Origin: Microdochium bolleyi
Lineage: Eukaryota; Ascomycota; Sordariomycetes; Xylariales; Microdochiaceae
NCBI GenBank assembly: GCA_001566295.1
Contig: KQ964245.1
Span: forward strand, 3,725,524 to 3,789,523
Direction: 5' to 3'
DNA length: 64,000 nucleotides
The notes beneath the pieces are model-generated. The model was given only the letters and a program-made list of their open reading frames with translations. It made no database searches and was not told where the DNA came from. The translations under genes were made by a program, and so were the position numbers. Within the stretch, counting starts at the first letter, position 1, and every line of letters starts with the position of its first letter. Shown here in pieces: positions 11,445-21,699 of this stretch.

Positions 11445-12545
11445 AGATGATCTGCTTTGCGTGACAGCCTCTCGAGTCCCGAGTCGGCTCCAAGCGAGAC
11501 GCAAGTCAACCTTCTGTCGACTACGTGGCGTGCGTCTGATGCTTGAGCATCGTGAGCTCAAGGCGACGCGTCCCCAGCTCGCCCGGCTCGTAAAATCGAC
11601 ACGCCGGCATGCTCGGTCTCCCATACCGCCCTTCTGCGAATGGCTGGCAGAGGAAGGAGGTCATGAGGGACGGAGCAGCTCGCCTGCCCTAGTCTCCCGC
11701 CGAGTCAGCTTTTTTGAGCCACACGCGCCAACAGCCTGACATGCTGCAATCCGCTCATCCTCCTCTGCCTGGACATGGGCCCCGGTCCTAGGATGCCCTC
11801 TGGTCATCATCTCCAGGGTCGTAGTCTGGCTGCCGGACTGGCCAGCCAGCCAGCTACCACCACACCCTCCTCGGCCACCCGCGTGCCCTAGAGTCTAGGG
11901 GTTTTGGTCGCGCACCCCCAGCGTCCCGTAGCCCAGCATCAAGCATGCACGGCTTCTTTCGCATATGTACTCGACAGACGGCCTCCCCATGCTGCTAGAG
12001 CCCCCGTTTCGACTGCTTCCCTTCTCGTTTCGGCCTGCCCTTCCGCCGTGTGCTTCAGGTTGCCATCTGGCGAGCGCCCAAACCATCAAGACGGCATTGC
12101 AGTCGCGGTGTATTAGTCGAAACTTCCTGTCGGGTCTGTTCTCCTTGAGTCTGGGCCGCCGTACGAGACTGCCGGCGCTCTCTTAATGCCCGCCGCCTCC
12201 ACTTCCACGACCACGCTTCTTGGTCTTGACTTGGACAAACACCCATCCCTCGATATCACTTGCCACTTCTGTATTCAGTTGGCGGCCCTCCCAGTTGATC
12301 AGCAGCTCCGGCGCCTGGCCTTGGTCACACCATCCCCTTACACGACGTGCGGATCTTGAACAGCGGAAAGTCTTCCGCCGCGAAATTCAATCTAGAAGGT
12401 CGGCACCAGCCGAAGCCCGACCAAGGAGGAGTATCACTCCATCAACAACAGTTGCGAGAGATCTGACCATATACCGGGCCAGAACAACTACAGGAACGAC
12501 CGAGGCTGCAGCCGCTCCTGCGTAGTCCCTTGCTTATACGCCCTC

Positions 12546-12587
12546 ATGGTTGTCTATCGTTCTTGCTGTCACTTGCAAGCCTACTAA
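12546..12587 (+). promoter_or_regulatory. Possible upstream ORF in leader of CENP-B-type gene
   Basis: ATG at 12546 opens a 13-codon frame (MVVYRSCCHLQAY) closing with TAA at 12585-12587, about 190 bp before the main start. It matters only if transcription begins upstream of it, which the sequence alone does not show. Confidence 0.25.
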
Positions 12588-12779
12588 AGCAGATCCGGTC
12601 TTGCCTGAGGCCGGATCATTCTCCAACACCTCTCATCATAACACATAGCATTTTCGTCGATAGTCGGTGAGCTTCAGTGGAGGCCACAGCGATACGTCTC
12701 GTCGCAAGCGAGTATCTTGCTGGCTGTGCTCTCGCTGTCGACTTTGCGAATAGTCGGCAGTATGATTGCTCCTGGTACC

Positions 12780-12980
12780 ATGGACCAGGACAGCAATGCC
12801 GAACACGATGGCGAGTATCACAACGACAACTGGGTACAACTACATGCTTACAACTCGGTACCCATGTCGACATACGAGAACGAGTACTATTCGCCGTCGG
12901 TGGCGCCATCGATGCCGATGAACACGTTCAATTTGCAGATGGGACCTCCGCCAACCCCGTCTGGCTTGCGGCAGCAGCAA

Positions 12981-13013
<33 letters not shown>

Positions 13014-14667
13014 AACGTGTACTCGACACAACTGCCACATGGACTGCTGATACCGTCGCAACAGCCATCCCAAGTCCCGTGGCCAAGTTTACAGACCAAC
13101 CCGTCCCGGAACTTCTCTGCCCCGCCAGTGCCAATACCTCCAGCCTCTGCTCCGCCGCGTATGGCCCAGACCAAGCTTCCCTCAACCACAGCTACGGGAC
13201 CTCGGAAGACTCTGACCATTGAGGATCGACGGGCTATGTGCAAGTATGCTGAAGAGAACCCCCATGTCAAGCAAACAGAGATCGGTGCAAGATTTGGTGT
13301 TGAACGCAGGTGAGGTTGTTCCACTTCCAAAATGAATTGCAGCCTTTAAAACTTACGTGACTCCCTGCAGCACTGTCTCCAAGACACTGCGTAATAAGGA
13401 CAAATTCCTCGAGAAGGCCGATGATCTCAGTAGCTCTCCGACACAGCGAAACAAGGGCAAATCTCCCCAAGACGTTGAGCGTACTTTGGCTTCCTGGGCG
13501 AAAGTCCAGCAAAGCCAGGGCAAACTTGTCAACGATGCCGATCTGGAGAGAATGGCGCGGCAGTTCTGCACAGTAGTCGGCAGCGACGCTTCGAAATTGA
13601 TCACGCGAGCTTGGATCGAGAAGTTCAAATTAAAGAACGGCATTAGTCCCAGGGCTGGGCTCAAAGTCGGCTCGAAGAGTGGTTCGAAACCTGGTCTCAA
13701 AGCCAGCCCGAAAGTCGGCACCAAAGCAGGACCTGGCAGGCTTCTCAGACGAGCCTCGGAAACAGCACTCCCGGACAGCACTCGATACAAGAACCAGCCC
13801 ATACTCCTGTCAGCTTCGAACACGACCGGTACCGTTTCGCCCGCTTCCCCGACCACCAAGGACTCCCCGCTCTTGTCTGCTGTTGGCAATGGTCTTAGGT
13901 CTTCGCTGTCGATATCGATGGATTTCGAAAGTGTCGACCCGAAGCAGTCACACCCGCAAAGCGCATCGGCCATCAACAGCGCAGTAACAGATCCGGCATG
14001 CGGAGACTTCTCCGGAATCAGCCCGACCTCAGTCTTCACCTTCTCGCCAGAACCCAACAGCGGATACTTCAACCCCCTCAGCGCAGACCCCAACCTATTC
14101 CGTCCCCGAAGCCAGACTGTACCAAACATCGATCCACTGGACTACCTAGGACAGTCACAGAATCTGGACTCGGTCACACCCAAACTCACCAATACTGCGA
14201 CATGTCCATCCTCAGCTATGGGGTCCCCCGTCCACGAGACGACTGTAAATCCCTTTACATTTGACAGTGCTATTTCTACGCCGGTTCTTCGCCATACGAG
14301 CAGCAACAGCAGCCTTGCTGGACGTTCAACTGCGTCAGGTGCCGTAAGCGTCACCCCGGTCTCTGGTCCTAATTCACCCACGCAAGATGACGCGAGAAGG
14401 GCTGCCGATACGCTTTTGTCATACATTTCGAGTATGGCGAACCCTGGGCTCGTCGACCAGCAGGAATACGATGCCGTGGTTCGCCTTACCGATAAACTGC
14501 GCCTACAGCAGCAGCAGCAACAGCAGCAGCAACAGCACCCCCACATTCTGCCGCAGCAGGGCATGCTCGGTAAGATGAACTTGTCATCGGGTCAGGGACT
14601 CGGCATCTTGTCGAGGATACCAGAGGGCGATGCCGAAATGATGCATTCCCCCTCGCACCACCTTTAG
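12780..14667 (+). CDS. CENP-B/Tc5-type helix-turn-helix DNA-binding protein
   Basis: Two exons (12780-13309, 13371-14667) give about 608 residues. Residues ~142-190 ('LTIEDRRAMCKYAEENP', 'VKQTEIGARFGVERR', then TVSKTLRNK after the intron) are a CENPB_N helix-turn-helix. Residues ~203-265 ('DVERTLASWAKVQQSQG' to 'ITRAWIEKFKLKNGI') are the second, Tc5-transposase/CENP-B type helix-turn-helix. The rest is low-complexity: a 14-Gln run near residue 65, Ser/Pro/Thr-rich middle, a second Gln run near 556. There is no DDE nuclease domain, so this is a nuclear DNA-binding or regulatory protein related to pogo-type transposases rather than a transposase. ATG 12780 has the better context (accATGG); an in-frame ATG at 12762 is the alternative. 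Target and role are unknown to me. Confidence 0.85.
12973..13012 (+). repeat. CAG/CAA glutamine repeat (first)
   Basis: Mixed CAG/CAA codons encode 14 consecutive Gln in the N-terminal region of the CENP-B-type protein. The codon mixture suggests the tract is selected as protein rather than a recent pure expansion. Confidence 0.9.
14507..14536 (+). repeat. CAG/CAA glutamine repeat (second)
   Basis: Ten in-frame Gln codons near the C-terminus of the CENP-B-type protein. Confidence 0.9.
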
Positions 14668-15284
14668 AAGAATTCATAGGGCGAAGAAGCCTGCTGTCCG
14701 CCTTTGCAGCCACCCATAACGGCAGTAACAGTCTCACGACTCCACTCGCATCCAACACCTCCTTAGTACATCTACACTCTAGCGGACCACATCCATATTC
14801 AGCGTCCTTCACAGGAGCATTCATCAGAAAACAAATCTCGCCCACGCGAACACAGCATCGTCTCCGCATTACCTTTGTCCTTCCTCGGACCACTTGAAAC
14901 GACCGCCATAGCACACAAGATTTTCATGCGCTCACGCGAAAGTTCACAGCCAATGTTTCTTGATCCCTAACTTACCCCTGTCTACTCTTGATCATTTTAC
15001 TGGTTTCTTCCTGCATTTTCGTGTAATTCTTTTTTGCTTTATTTGACGAACCGCCAGGAGTAAAAGGGGGCCCGGACATGACGGTACACGAGTTTGGAGA
15101 ATTCGCAGGGTAAGGGTCAGCTCGACAGAGCGCTCTATTACGTTTATGTTAAGTGTTAATGTTTCATCATCTACTCTCGAGGACATACTACTTCCAGTCA
15201 GTATTATTCATAGCCGCTTCTCGATCTTTCGTGTTGACAGCAGCATGTCTTTACCGCATTCAAGATTGCACTTCTGCCGGAGTT
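14668..15284. other. Convergent intergenic region
   Basis: Holds the 3' ends of the CENP-B-type gene (plus) and the PXA gene (minus). The part from 14940 to 15060 is AT-rich, as expected for polyadenylation regions. No gene seen. Confidence 0.6.
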
Positions 15285-18200
15285 CTAGACTAAACGTTCC
15301 TCGAGCAAGGCGATGATGCCCCTCTCCGTGAGCTCAGGCATCAGTCGCACGAGGAAGAGCTCAAGGATGCCGTACAGGAGGTGCTTGTTACAGTAAGGGT
15401 CCGAGAACACGTCCAGAATGCCCGATTCGATCTCCATCAGGATCCGCTCGACCTCTAGGTCATCGTTGTTGCTGTTAGCAGCATCGTGGATATTATCTCC
15501 ACTCTTTCCCCCGTGACCATCGTTTTCGCTGTCATGTGGCAGTGAAGGCCCTGATCCGGCCGGGGTCTTCCTCAGTGGTTGCTGCTGCTGTTGGCTGAGA
15601 TCACCGCTGCCGGCCGTTGTCTCGCCTTGCTTTGCCCGGCGCATCCTGGTCTGCTGTGTCACATGAGTGCTGGCGCCGCTGTCGCCGCCATGCTGCTGAA
15701 CTTTGGCGAGTCCCGTTGGTCGGGGGCCGTTGTCTCTCGTCCGCTCTGCATTAGTAGGTTTTGCTGCAAGTGGTCCCTCGGGCGGAGCGGACCGCTTGTC
15801 GCCGGCATCAGCCTGTTTGCTGCTTAGCGGTGAGCTGCGCAGCCAAGCCCAGGCGTCGGCGCCGAAGTAAAGTCTTCCCACTTGCTCCGGGATGACCTCC
15901 CAAACAGCCCTAGCGCACCTGCGCTTCAGAGCGGCAAGTTCCTCGTCAGAAGCGGGGGCAACCAATGTCGACGTTCCCGGGGCGTTGTTGGGGAAGAGGG
16001 CACCGCGTATGGATCGCAGGAGTGGGGGCAGGAGAGCGGGCGTCAGCATGTGTGTTTGGATGCAGTGCGATACGAGCCTATAAATCATGTAAGTTAAGGG
16101 CAAAATTCATGACAAAGACGGTTGGAAAGACAAGCGGCGTGGGGGTAACGGCCGAAGACCGGACTCCTGTTGCTCAAGATCCAAAAGGTATGGTCTCGGG
16201 GAAAGACAGGTCTTAGGAAACAATGCAAGGCTGATTGGGTTGCAATGTGTGGCACTGTGTCCAGATCTTCCTTCGATTTTGCCGCAGATGAAGATTATCC
16301 ACATACTCCGTGGCCAGGAAGCCTGCTTGCAAACGTGGTACGTGATATGTTCTGCCACGAGCACAAACCAAGATATCTGGAACTACACAGACAGTGTGGG
16401 GAAGTAGGGGCAGATCTTCTGCGAAGAAGCTAATTGAGATAGCGTGACCAATGTCCTGGCTGACGACCATGGACACTGCGCACATCGAGCCATAATCATT
16501 GACCCATGATCACATGCTGCTCAACCTCTCTCTCTCGAGAACTTCTTGCTTCCGGCGTCTCAGCGGAGTACTGCCCGTGGTCGTCGATGTAAGCCAGCCC
16601 ACATAAGCAGTCCACTGGACTACAAAAGAACATGGTTACTCGTGATGCCTTGCAGAGTCGGCGTCGCAGTGAGAAACGTGCCTATCGACGCCACCTTATG
16701 TTTGACGGCATTGCCGGTTGGCGAAGCCCCTTGCAACGGTTCTGGGTCGGCGCGTAGAGACGGCTTGCGGCTGGCTCAACTTGCCGCACCCCTGTCAGCT
16801 CTCCGAGCAATCGGAAGGACGAAGGTGCAATTCGTCCTGCGATTGGTCTATTGGGGTGCTGCCATGGAACCCGGTGTGCAGTATTTGGTTTCCGAGCCTT
16901 CAGACTTTGAAAATGCTCGTGCGCCACTTTCAGATCGCCCTGGTTTGCTCCGGCTGCGAATCAGATAGTATCTGATGGATGAGGCTGCTAGTGTGACTGG
17001 GGACTGGGAGCCACACATGACCTGGCGGAGAGTGAAGCTCCAAAGACGGAAAGATGACAGTTGCAGGAATTTGAAGTTGCAGCAGCTGATGCAGCTGTGA
17101 GTCGCAGTGTCCACTCGGAGCTTGCTGCCCACGCATCCCGTGGACCCAATGAACAGTAACAGGACTAAGATGTAGAGAATGATTCACCTACCTATCAAGG
17201 ATCCCATCGACGTTCGCGATTTGACCCGGTCCACTCAAGCCAGTGTGTTGCAAAAGAGCCAAGGCTCCTCCAAGCCACGGCATACGCGTACGAAGTTCAA
17301 TCAAGTTGCTGATGCAGGACCAGATCGCGAACGATGCTACAGGCACCTCTGGTGTCGCATCGTAAATTTCGGACGATACGGACGCCGGGTATGGCTTCCC
17401 GTTTGGGCGAGGCATCGTCTTGGAGGCCCGCACCTGTATTGAAGTTCTCGGCGGCAGAGACCGGGACAGTGCTACTGTACTGAACAGCAGTCTACCGATG
17501 CTGAAAAGGAGGAATACCCCCTGCACGATTAACCAGAAGAAGCGCAGAACGGCTGGGCTGCGTCCCCTATGCTCCGCGTCTGTAGTCTGACGGTCTGACT
17601 GCCGCTGTTGTGTAGATGCTTCTCTTTTCTGACCGAGTCTTGTCAGGATGATGACGATCTCCCATAGCAGCCATGGCTGGGCTAGTTTCTCGATCATGAG
17701 GTTGCCAATAATCAGTTCTGAGAGAACCTGCCCAACGATAGCCCCCAGGCATTCGTTCTGCAAGTCTTCAGTGGGCAGCAACAAAGCCAAGACGCCCTGG
17801 ACAAGCAGCTGTCGGTAGGCAACCTCGTTCTCAGCCTGCTTAGTCGGGTCTGCTCCAATCTGCCCTTGTGGCACAGGAGAAAGTGCAGGTAGGGGCCAGA
17901 GCGAATGATAAACCTCACGGAGACTCGACTCGAGAGGGGGTCGTGCTGCAGATGCGTGCTTCGCGATCCGATAGGCTGGGTCAATATGTTAGCGACGTCA
18001 TTTCCTGTGGAGAATCCACTAGAGTGCCTACCGCGGACGTGGGCGTCGAACAGGTCAGGAAGCTCGTCGAGAAAGAGGCTTTCCAGGTCGACCTTGCGGA
18101 GCCGTTGTTCGAGGCCGCGTGTACAGTGTGCGATGATCTGCACGATCTCGGCGACAAAGGTTTCATCTGGGGTGATCTTGCCATACCAGTTCTGGACAGA

Positions 18201-18593
18201 CTCCCGAAGAATGATTGATATGAGGGCGTAGAGTTGGAGGTCGACATCGTTGCGGCTAGTGAGAGGCGGGAGGAGATCCTCTATCGGGGCGGGCGCGTTT
18301 CTTGCCCTCTCTGTTGAGGCCGGGGGACAGAGGACCCGGCGGATAAGGGCGGCAGTGTTCTTGTCGGACAAGAAATCTGCCGTCGGCGGGCGAGCTGGGC
18401 GCAGGTGAACTCTTGCACCAGCTGTGGTCATGGTCGCAATGTTCTGTGCTGTTGGGCTGGTTGGCGCAGACCTTGGAGGCGCGGCATGCTTCCCATCTTC
18501 GCGTCCTTGACTTCCGAGCGATGATACAAAAGCTTTCGCGCCAGACTTGCGGGCGATATCAAGAGGCGGTGCAGTCGGGGCTGCTGTTGCCAT
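15285..18593 (-). CDS. PXA-domain membrane protein
   Basis: Three exons on the minus strand (18593-18032, 17975-17192, 16077-15285) join in frame to 712 residues. The PXA domain starts about residue 80 ('LIRRVLCPP') and includes 'DLQLYALISIILRESVQNWYG', 'IVQIIAHCTRGLEQRL' and the Leu-rich 'LLPTEDLQNECLGAIVGQVL'. A hydrophobic helix follows near residue 330 ('FFWLIVQGVFLLFSIGRLLF'). After a low-complexity Gln/Ser/Asp-rich stretch the protein ends with 'CNKHLLYGILELFLVRLMPEL'. PXA domains occur with PX and RGS domains in endosomal sorting nexins and in Mdm1-like ER contact proteins; here PXA stands alone. Exon 3 is joined through a 1,114-bp intron with clean ends (GTAGGT ... TTATAG), restoring 'GILDRLVSHCIQTH'. 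Role in membrane traffic is inferred. Confidence 0.82.
16078..17191 (-). other. Unusually long intron (1,114 nt) of the PXA gene
   Basis: Donor GTAGGT at 17191 and acceptor TATAG ending at 16078 (minus strand). Five to twenty times longer than other introns in the window. I found no C/D-box pair, tRNA or conserved frame in it on either strand. Confidence 0.7.
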
Positions 18594-19314
18594 GACCCCT
18601 AGATCGCGAATGTTGACCCTCTCCTATCGTTGGACCATGGTCCACCGTTGATGAGTGACCGCAGGCCTGATTCGAAATGGTAGTCGCAAGAATTGATGGC
18701 AGGACAAATCGTGACTTGACCCGCAAGATGCCTTGCTGTTGAAAGGCATGTCGCGGACGAGACTGCGAGGCGTCGCGAGAGCTGCCAGGCGTCTTGAGCC
18801 CAGGTTCGCTGGTGGGGGTGGAGAGATGTCGTCGAGGGGGACGTCACTGTCCAGCTCGGCCTCCAATAGGCTGCCCCGTGGTCACGCTCCCATCTGGGCC
18901 CGCTTCCCAAGGCAAGGCAAGTACGGAGCACTTCCCACAAACCTCTTCCGGAGGTTTCATCCATGCAAGTGGCTTGATTCAATATCACGAAAGATCTGAT
19001 TCGAAGATCAGTCAGGCCCATGGCAAGCACCAGTCTGATCTCTTGCCCGCCGTGGAGTGGTTCTAGACCTGACCTGAGCTTGTCTCGCGGGCGCAGTTCG
19101 CGCCAAATTGGGGTTGCGATGCACGCACACAAGCCAAGAATGCTCTTTCTTGCTCCTATATATGCGCGTGATGCATTTGAAGGTGTACACCGTACGTCTA
19201 TTGCTTATGTTACATATTTCCGTCTACTCCGGTGTGACTATGTCGTGCTGGTTTGGTATACATGTTGCTACATTCGAGTGTCTCACAGTTCAAAACTACA
19301 GCACTACGTCGACT
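18594..19314. other. Intergenic region between PXA and MSS51 genes
   Basis: About 720 bp with promoter of the PXA gene and 3' end of MSS51. Frames here are short and featureless. Confidence 0.6.
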
Positions 19315-20922
19315 TCATTGCCGCCTCCTCTGCGTCCTTACGCATTGTCTCGTATCTACAGCATTGTTAGTGGCATGATCGAAATAAAGTTGCAGGGGCT
19401 GAACTTGGTCGATCGGAGCAAGCATGACATACCTCTTGCCTCGGAATGCCCAGACACCCCAGTTTCCACAGGAGATGTCTTGCGGGTCAAGATCATTAAG
19501 ATCCCATCGCAGACTGCGGAACTTGTTCTCGCCAGGCTCCAAGAGCATGTCAAACTCGCCGCGGCAAGTCTTGTTCACCCATTCGATGTCTCGCTCCATG
19601 TCGTACTGGGTGTACCCAGTCACGATGATGGGTGCCTTGGTTTCCAGCAGTAACGGCACGGTCTCTGCCCACTCGTGTGAGCTCGCCGGGTGGCCCATGC
19701 CTGGGTGGAACATGACGAAGCAGTCAAAGTACGGATCGTAGGGCGCGAAGTGACCAGTTTTGTGGAGAGTGTGGTAATAATCGACAATGGTGCTGATCTT
19801 CATTGTCGGCCATACACGATCTTCCACAATGGCACCGAAGGGGTTCGAAGGCGTGCGCGGCGGCAGCGGGAACTCATCGTCGCGATTGCTCATGCTCTCG
19901 GGGCCAACGAAGATGAGGTGGAACTTGCCCCGAGGGAACAGATGAGAGAGCTGTACCCAGACGTTGCGCGGAAGAGAGGACTCGGCGCGGGCTCCCAAGA
20001 TGAAGATGCGCACCGGCGGCGCCTCTGGCCGCAAACCCTTGATATCAGCACCACCTCCTGTCTTGGGCGGATGCAGTGTATATCGGAGGGCACTCATGCT
20101 CTTCAGACCTTCCGGAGTGAGCCTGTCGCCTTTCCGCACGCCATATGGACTAAGCTCGTGCAGGATGCTTCCGACAGTAACCGGATACGTCAGCAGCCGA
20201 GTAGCTTGGCGCATGCTTCTATCGTCATTAATGGCTTCGAACTGGCGTGTGTAGAGAAGCGTGTCCCAGTTGAGAAGGTTCACTGGAGCCTCGTCCATCT
20301 GGGGACCTGCGTATTCGAACTCTGGGAAGAAGCGGCCAGATCGGAGATCATGGTCGTCCTCATTGATCTGCTTCAAGGTGTCGCAGATTTCCAGGTGCCG
20401 CTCGTAGTCCTCAGCCCAGTGTTTCTCACTACAATACACGGGTATGCCGCAGTCGGGGCACTCGAAATCTACGTGCGCTGGCGGCTGCGTCCCAATGCTC
20501 TCCGGAGGTGGAGCCTTGCCGTCGCTAGGCGCATGAGCGATCCGATGGTCTGGGTGCGGACAAGATGCGTGCTGCCGTATGAAAGCAGCCCGACGCCGCA
20601 TGTCGGGAATAGGTGAGTTTGTGTATGAATGGAAGAGATCGTCGGGATGGAGCACGAGTTGTTGCTTCTCTGCTTCGCTGGAGGTCCCGGCCGCGGTGGC
20701 GCTATCCTCAGCAGCAGGCTCCGGCTGTGCGCTGCCGAAGAGCGAGAAGGCTCTCGAGGGTCCTCGGATCGACGAAGGTTGTTGGGTTATGTTCCGTGCT
20801 CGTCGCTGGGTTGTGAGGTTAGAGAAGCCCCGAGCAAGCCGTGTTGAGTGTGCTGGCCGGAGAGTCGATCGCAAACAACTGCGGCAGACAGTGGCCGTAG
20901 CCAGGCGTATCGAGGGTTCCAT
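19315..20922 (-). CDS. MSS51: Mitochondrial translational activator MSS51-like protein
   Basis: Single exon, 535 residues. MSS51 activates translation of COX1 mRNA in mitochondria and couples it to cytochrome oxidase assembly. The first ~50 residues are rich in Arg/Ser/Thr and lack acids, as in a mitochondrial presequence. A DLFHSY-x-NSPIPDMR segment (residues ~90-105) leads into a MYND-type zinc-binding region with Cys/His pairs in CPHPDH, 'FECPDCGIPVYCSEKHW' and 'HLEICDTL'. The C-terminal half is the MSS51 domain, including 'LLNWDTLLYTRQFEAIND', 'LTYPVTVGSILHELSPY', 'VQLSHLFP' and FHPGMGHP. ATG 20922 is the first in-frame ATG. Divergent from RSE1, sharing a 777-bp promoter region. Confidence 0.92.
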   Translation of the reverse strand: MEPSIRLATATVCRSCLRSTLRPAHSTRLARGFSNLTTQRRARNITQQPSSIRGPSRAFSLFGSAQPEPAAEDSATAAGTSSEAEKQQLVLHPDDLFHSYTNSPIPDMRRRAAFIRQHASCPHPDHRIAHAPSDGKAPPPESIGTQPPAHVDFECPDCGIPVYCSEKHWAEDYERHLEICDTLKQINEDDHDLRSGRFFPEFEYAGPQMDEAPVNLLNWDTLLYTRQFEAINDDRSMRQATRLLTYPVTVGSILHELSPYGVRKGDRLTPEGLKSMSALRYTLHPPKTGGGADIKGLRPEAPPVRIFILGARAESSLPRNVWVQLSHLFPRGKFHLIFVGPESMSNRDDEFPLPPRTPSNPFGAIVEDRVWPTMKISTIVDYYHTLHKTGHFAPYDPYFDCFVMFHPGMGHPASSHEWAETVPLLLETKAPIIVTGYTQYDMERDIEWVNKTCRGEFDMLLEPGENKFRSLRWDLNDLDPQDISCGNWGVWAFRGKRYVMLAPIDQVQPLQLYFDHATNNAVDTRQCVRTQRRRQ

Positions 20923-21699
20923 GGCGAGCTTGGCCGACTCAAGGTCTGGGAATCGGGAGCTCGGGAATGTGCAGAGCTGAGGATGTCAAGTCCACGGAGC
21001 TGTCACGCCATGTATGGTAGTTTCGATGCCGTCCCACACAAATTATTCACCACCTCCGGAGCTCAGCGGATCATTCGGAGTCACAGCAACTGGTATGCCG
21101 AGCTCTAATTGCGGGGCCCATGTTCCTGCAGCTTGCCTTCACAAGCCACATTGTGGCGCACTCTTCAGGATACTGAGAACTCCGGCGGTTCAGATAGAAT
21201 TCGGAGATGAAAAGCTTCTGGTAAGATGCGAAGAGTGGCGCCGTCTCCCGAGGTCGATATCCCGGGGGCCTCCGCGTCATAATGCTGAGAGACTACGAAA
21301 AACGAAATTGACCAGGTTCTGCCAAGTGCCTGTGGCGCAGGATGGGGTTCTGACTGGAAGGTGGACCGCGAATCCTGGCCGTGCCTGCACGCAAAGCTCT
21401 TCAAATTTTGGTAGCTGCCAGCCTCCAAGCTTTCCAGTCCAATACCACTCGCTTTGCTTTACCGCAACGAGCAACACGTCTCGACCTCCACCGCAGCGCG
21501 ATCCTCGAGGTCGACTCCTGCATTGCCACATGGAGTTGTAGTCGCGCAAGCGGATTGTCCTTGCGAACCCTCTCTTGTCCTACGCGGACTCAGCCTCACC
21601 GCCTTGGGCCCGTGGTGCCTACAATACTCGTGCCTGGCCGGTGACCCTCAACGATTCGCATAGAGGACGCGCAGGGAGCCTGCGCCCGCCACCGCAGCC

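Larger units (their letters stand above)
6548..12779. other. 6.2-kb gene-poor region
   Basis: I find no reading frame with domain character, splice-consistent conservation or codon bias like the neighbours. 6.6-9.3 kb is ordinary mixed DNA. 9.64 kb has a long poly-C run. 10.3-12.3 kb is GC- and CT-rich; the longest frame (10834-11739) is Arg/Pro/Ser-biased as expected from composition. The right end probably contains a long leader and promoter of the CENP-B-type gene. A non-coding RNA cannot be excluded. Confidence 0.55.

Noticed and set aside
10834..11739. 301-residue open frame in GC-rich DNA
   Set aside because: Arg/Pro/Ser/Cys-biased with no domain; frames of similar length lie on the opposite strand, as expected from high GC content.
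15110..15175. Second C/D-like pair on the minus strand (ATGATGA ... CTGA) in the PXA 3' region
   Set aside because: No terminal stem can form next to the boxes, and the putative guide matches no rRNA segment I can recall.
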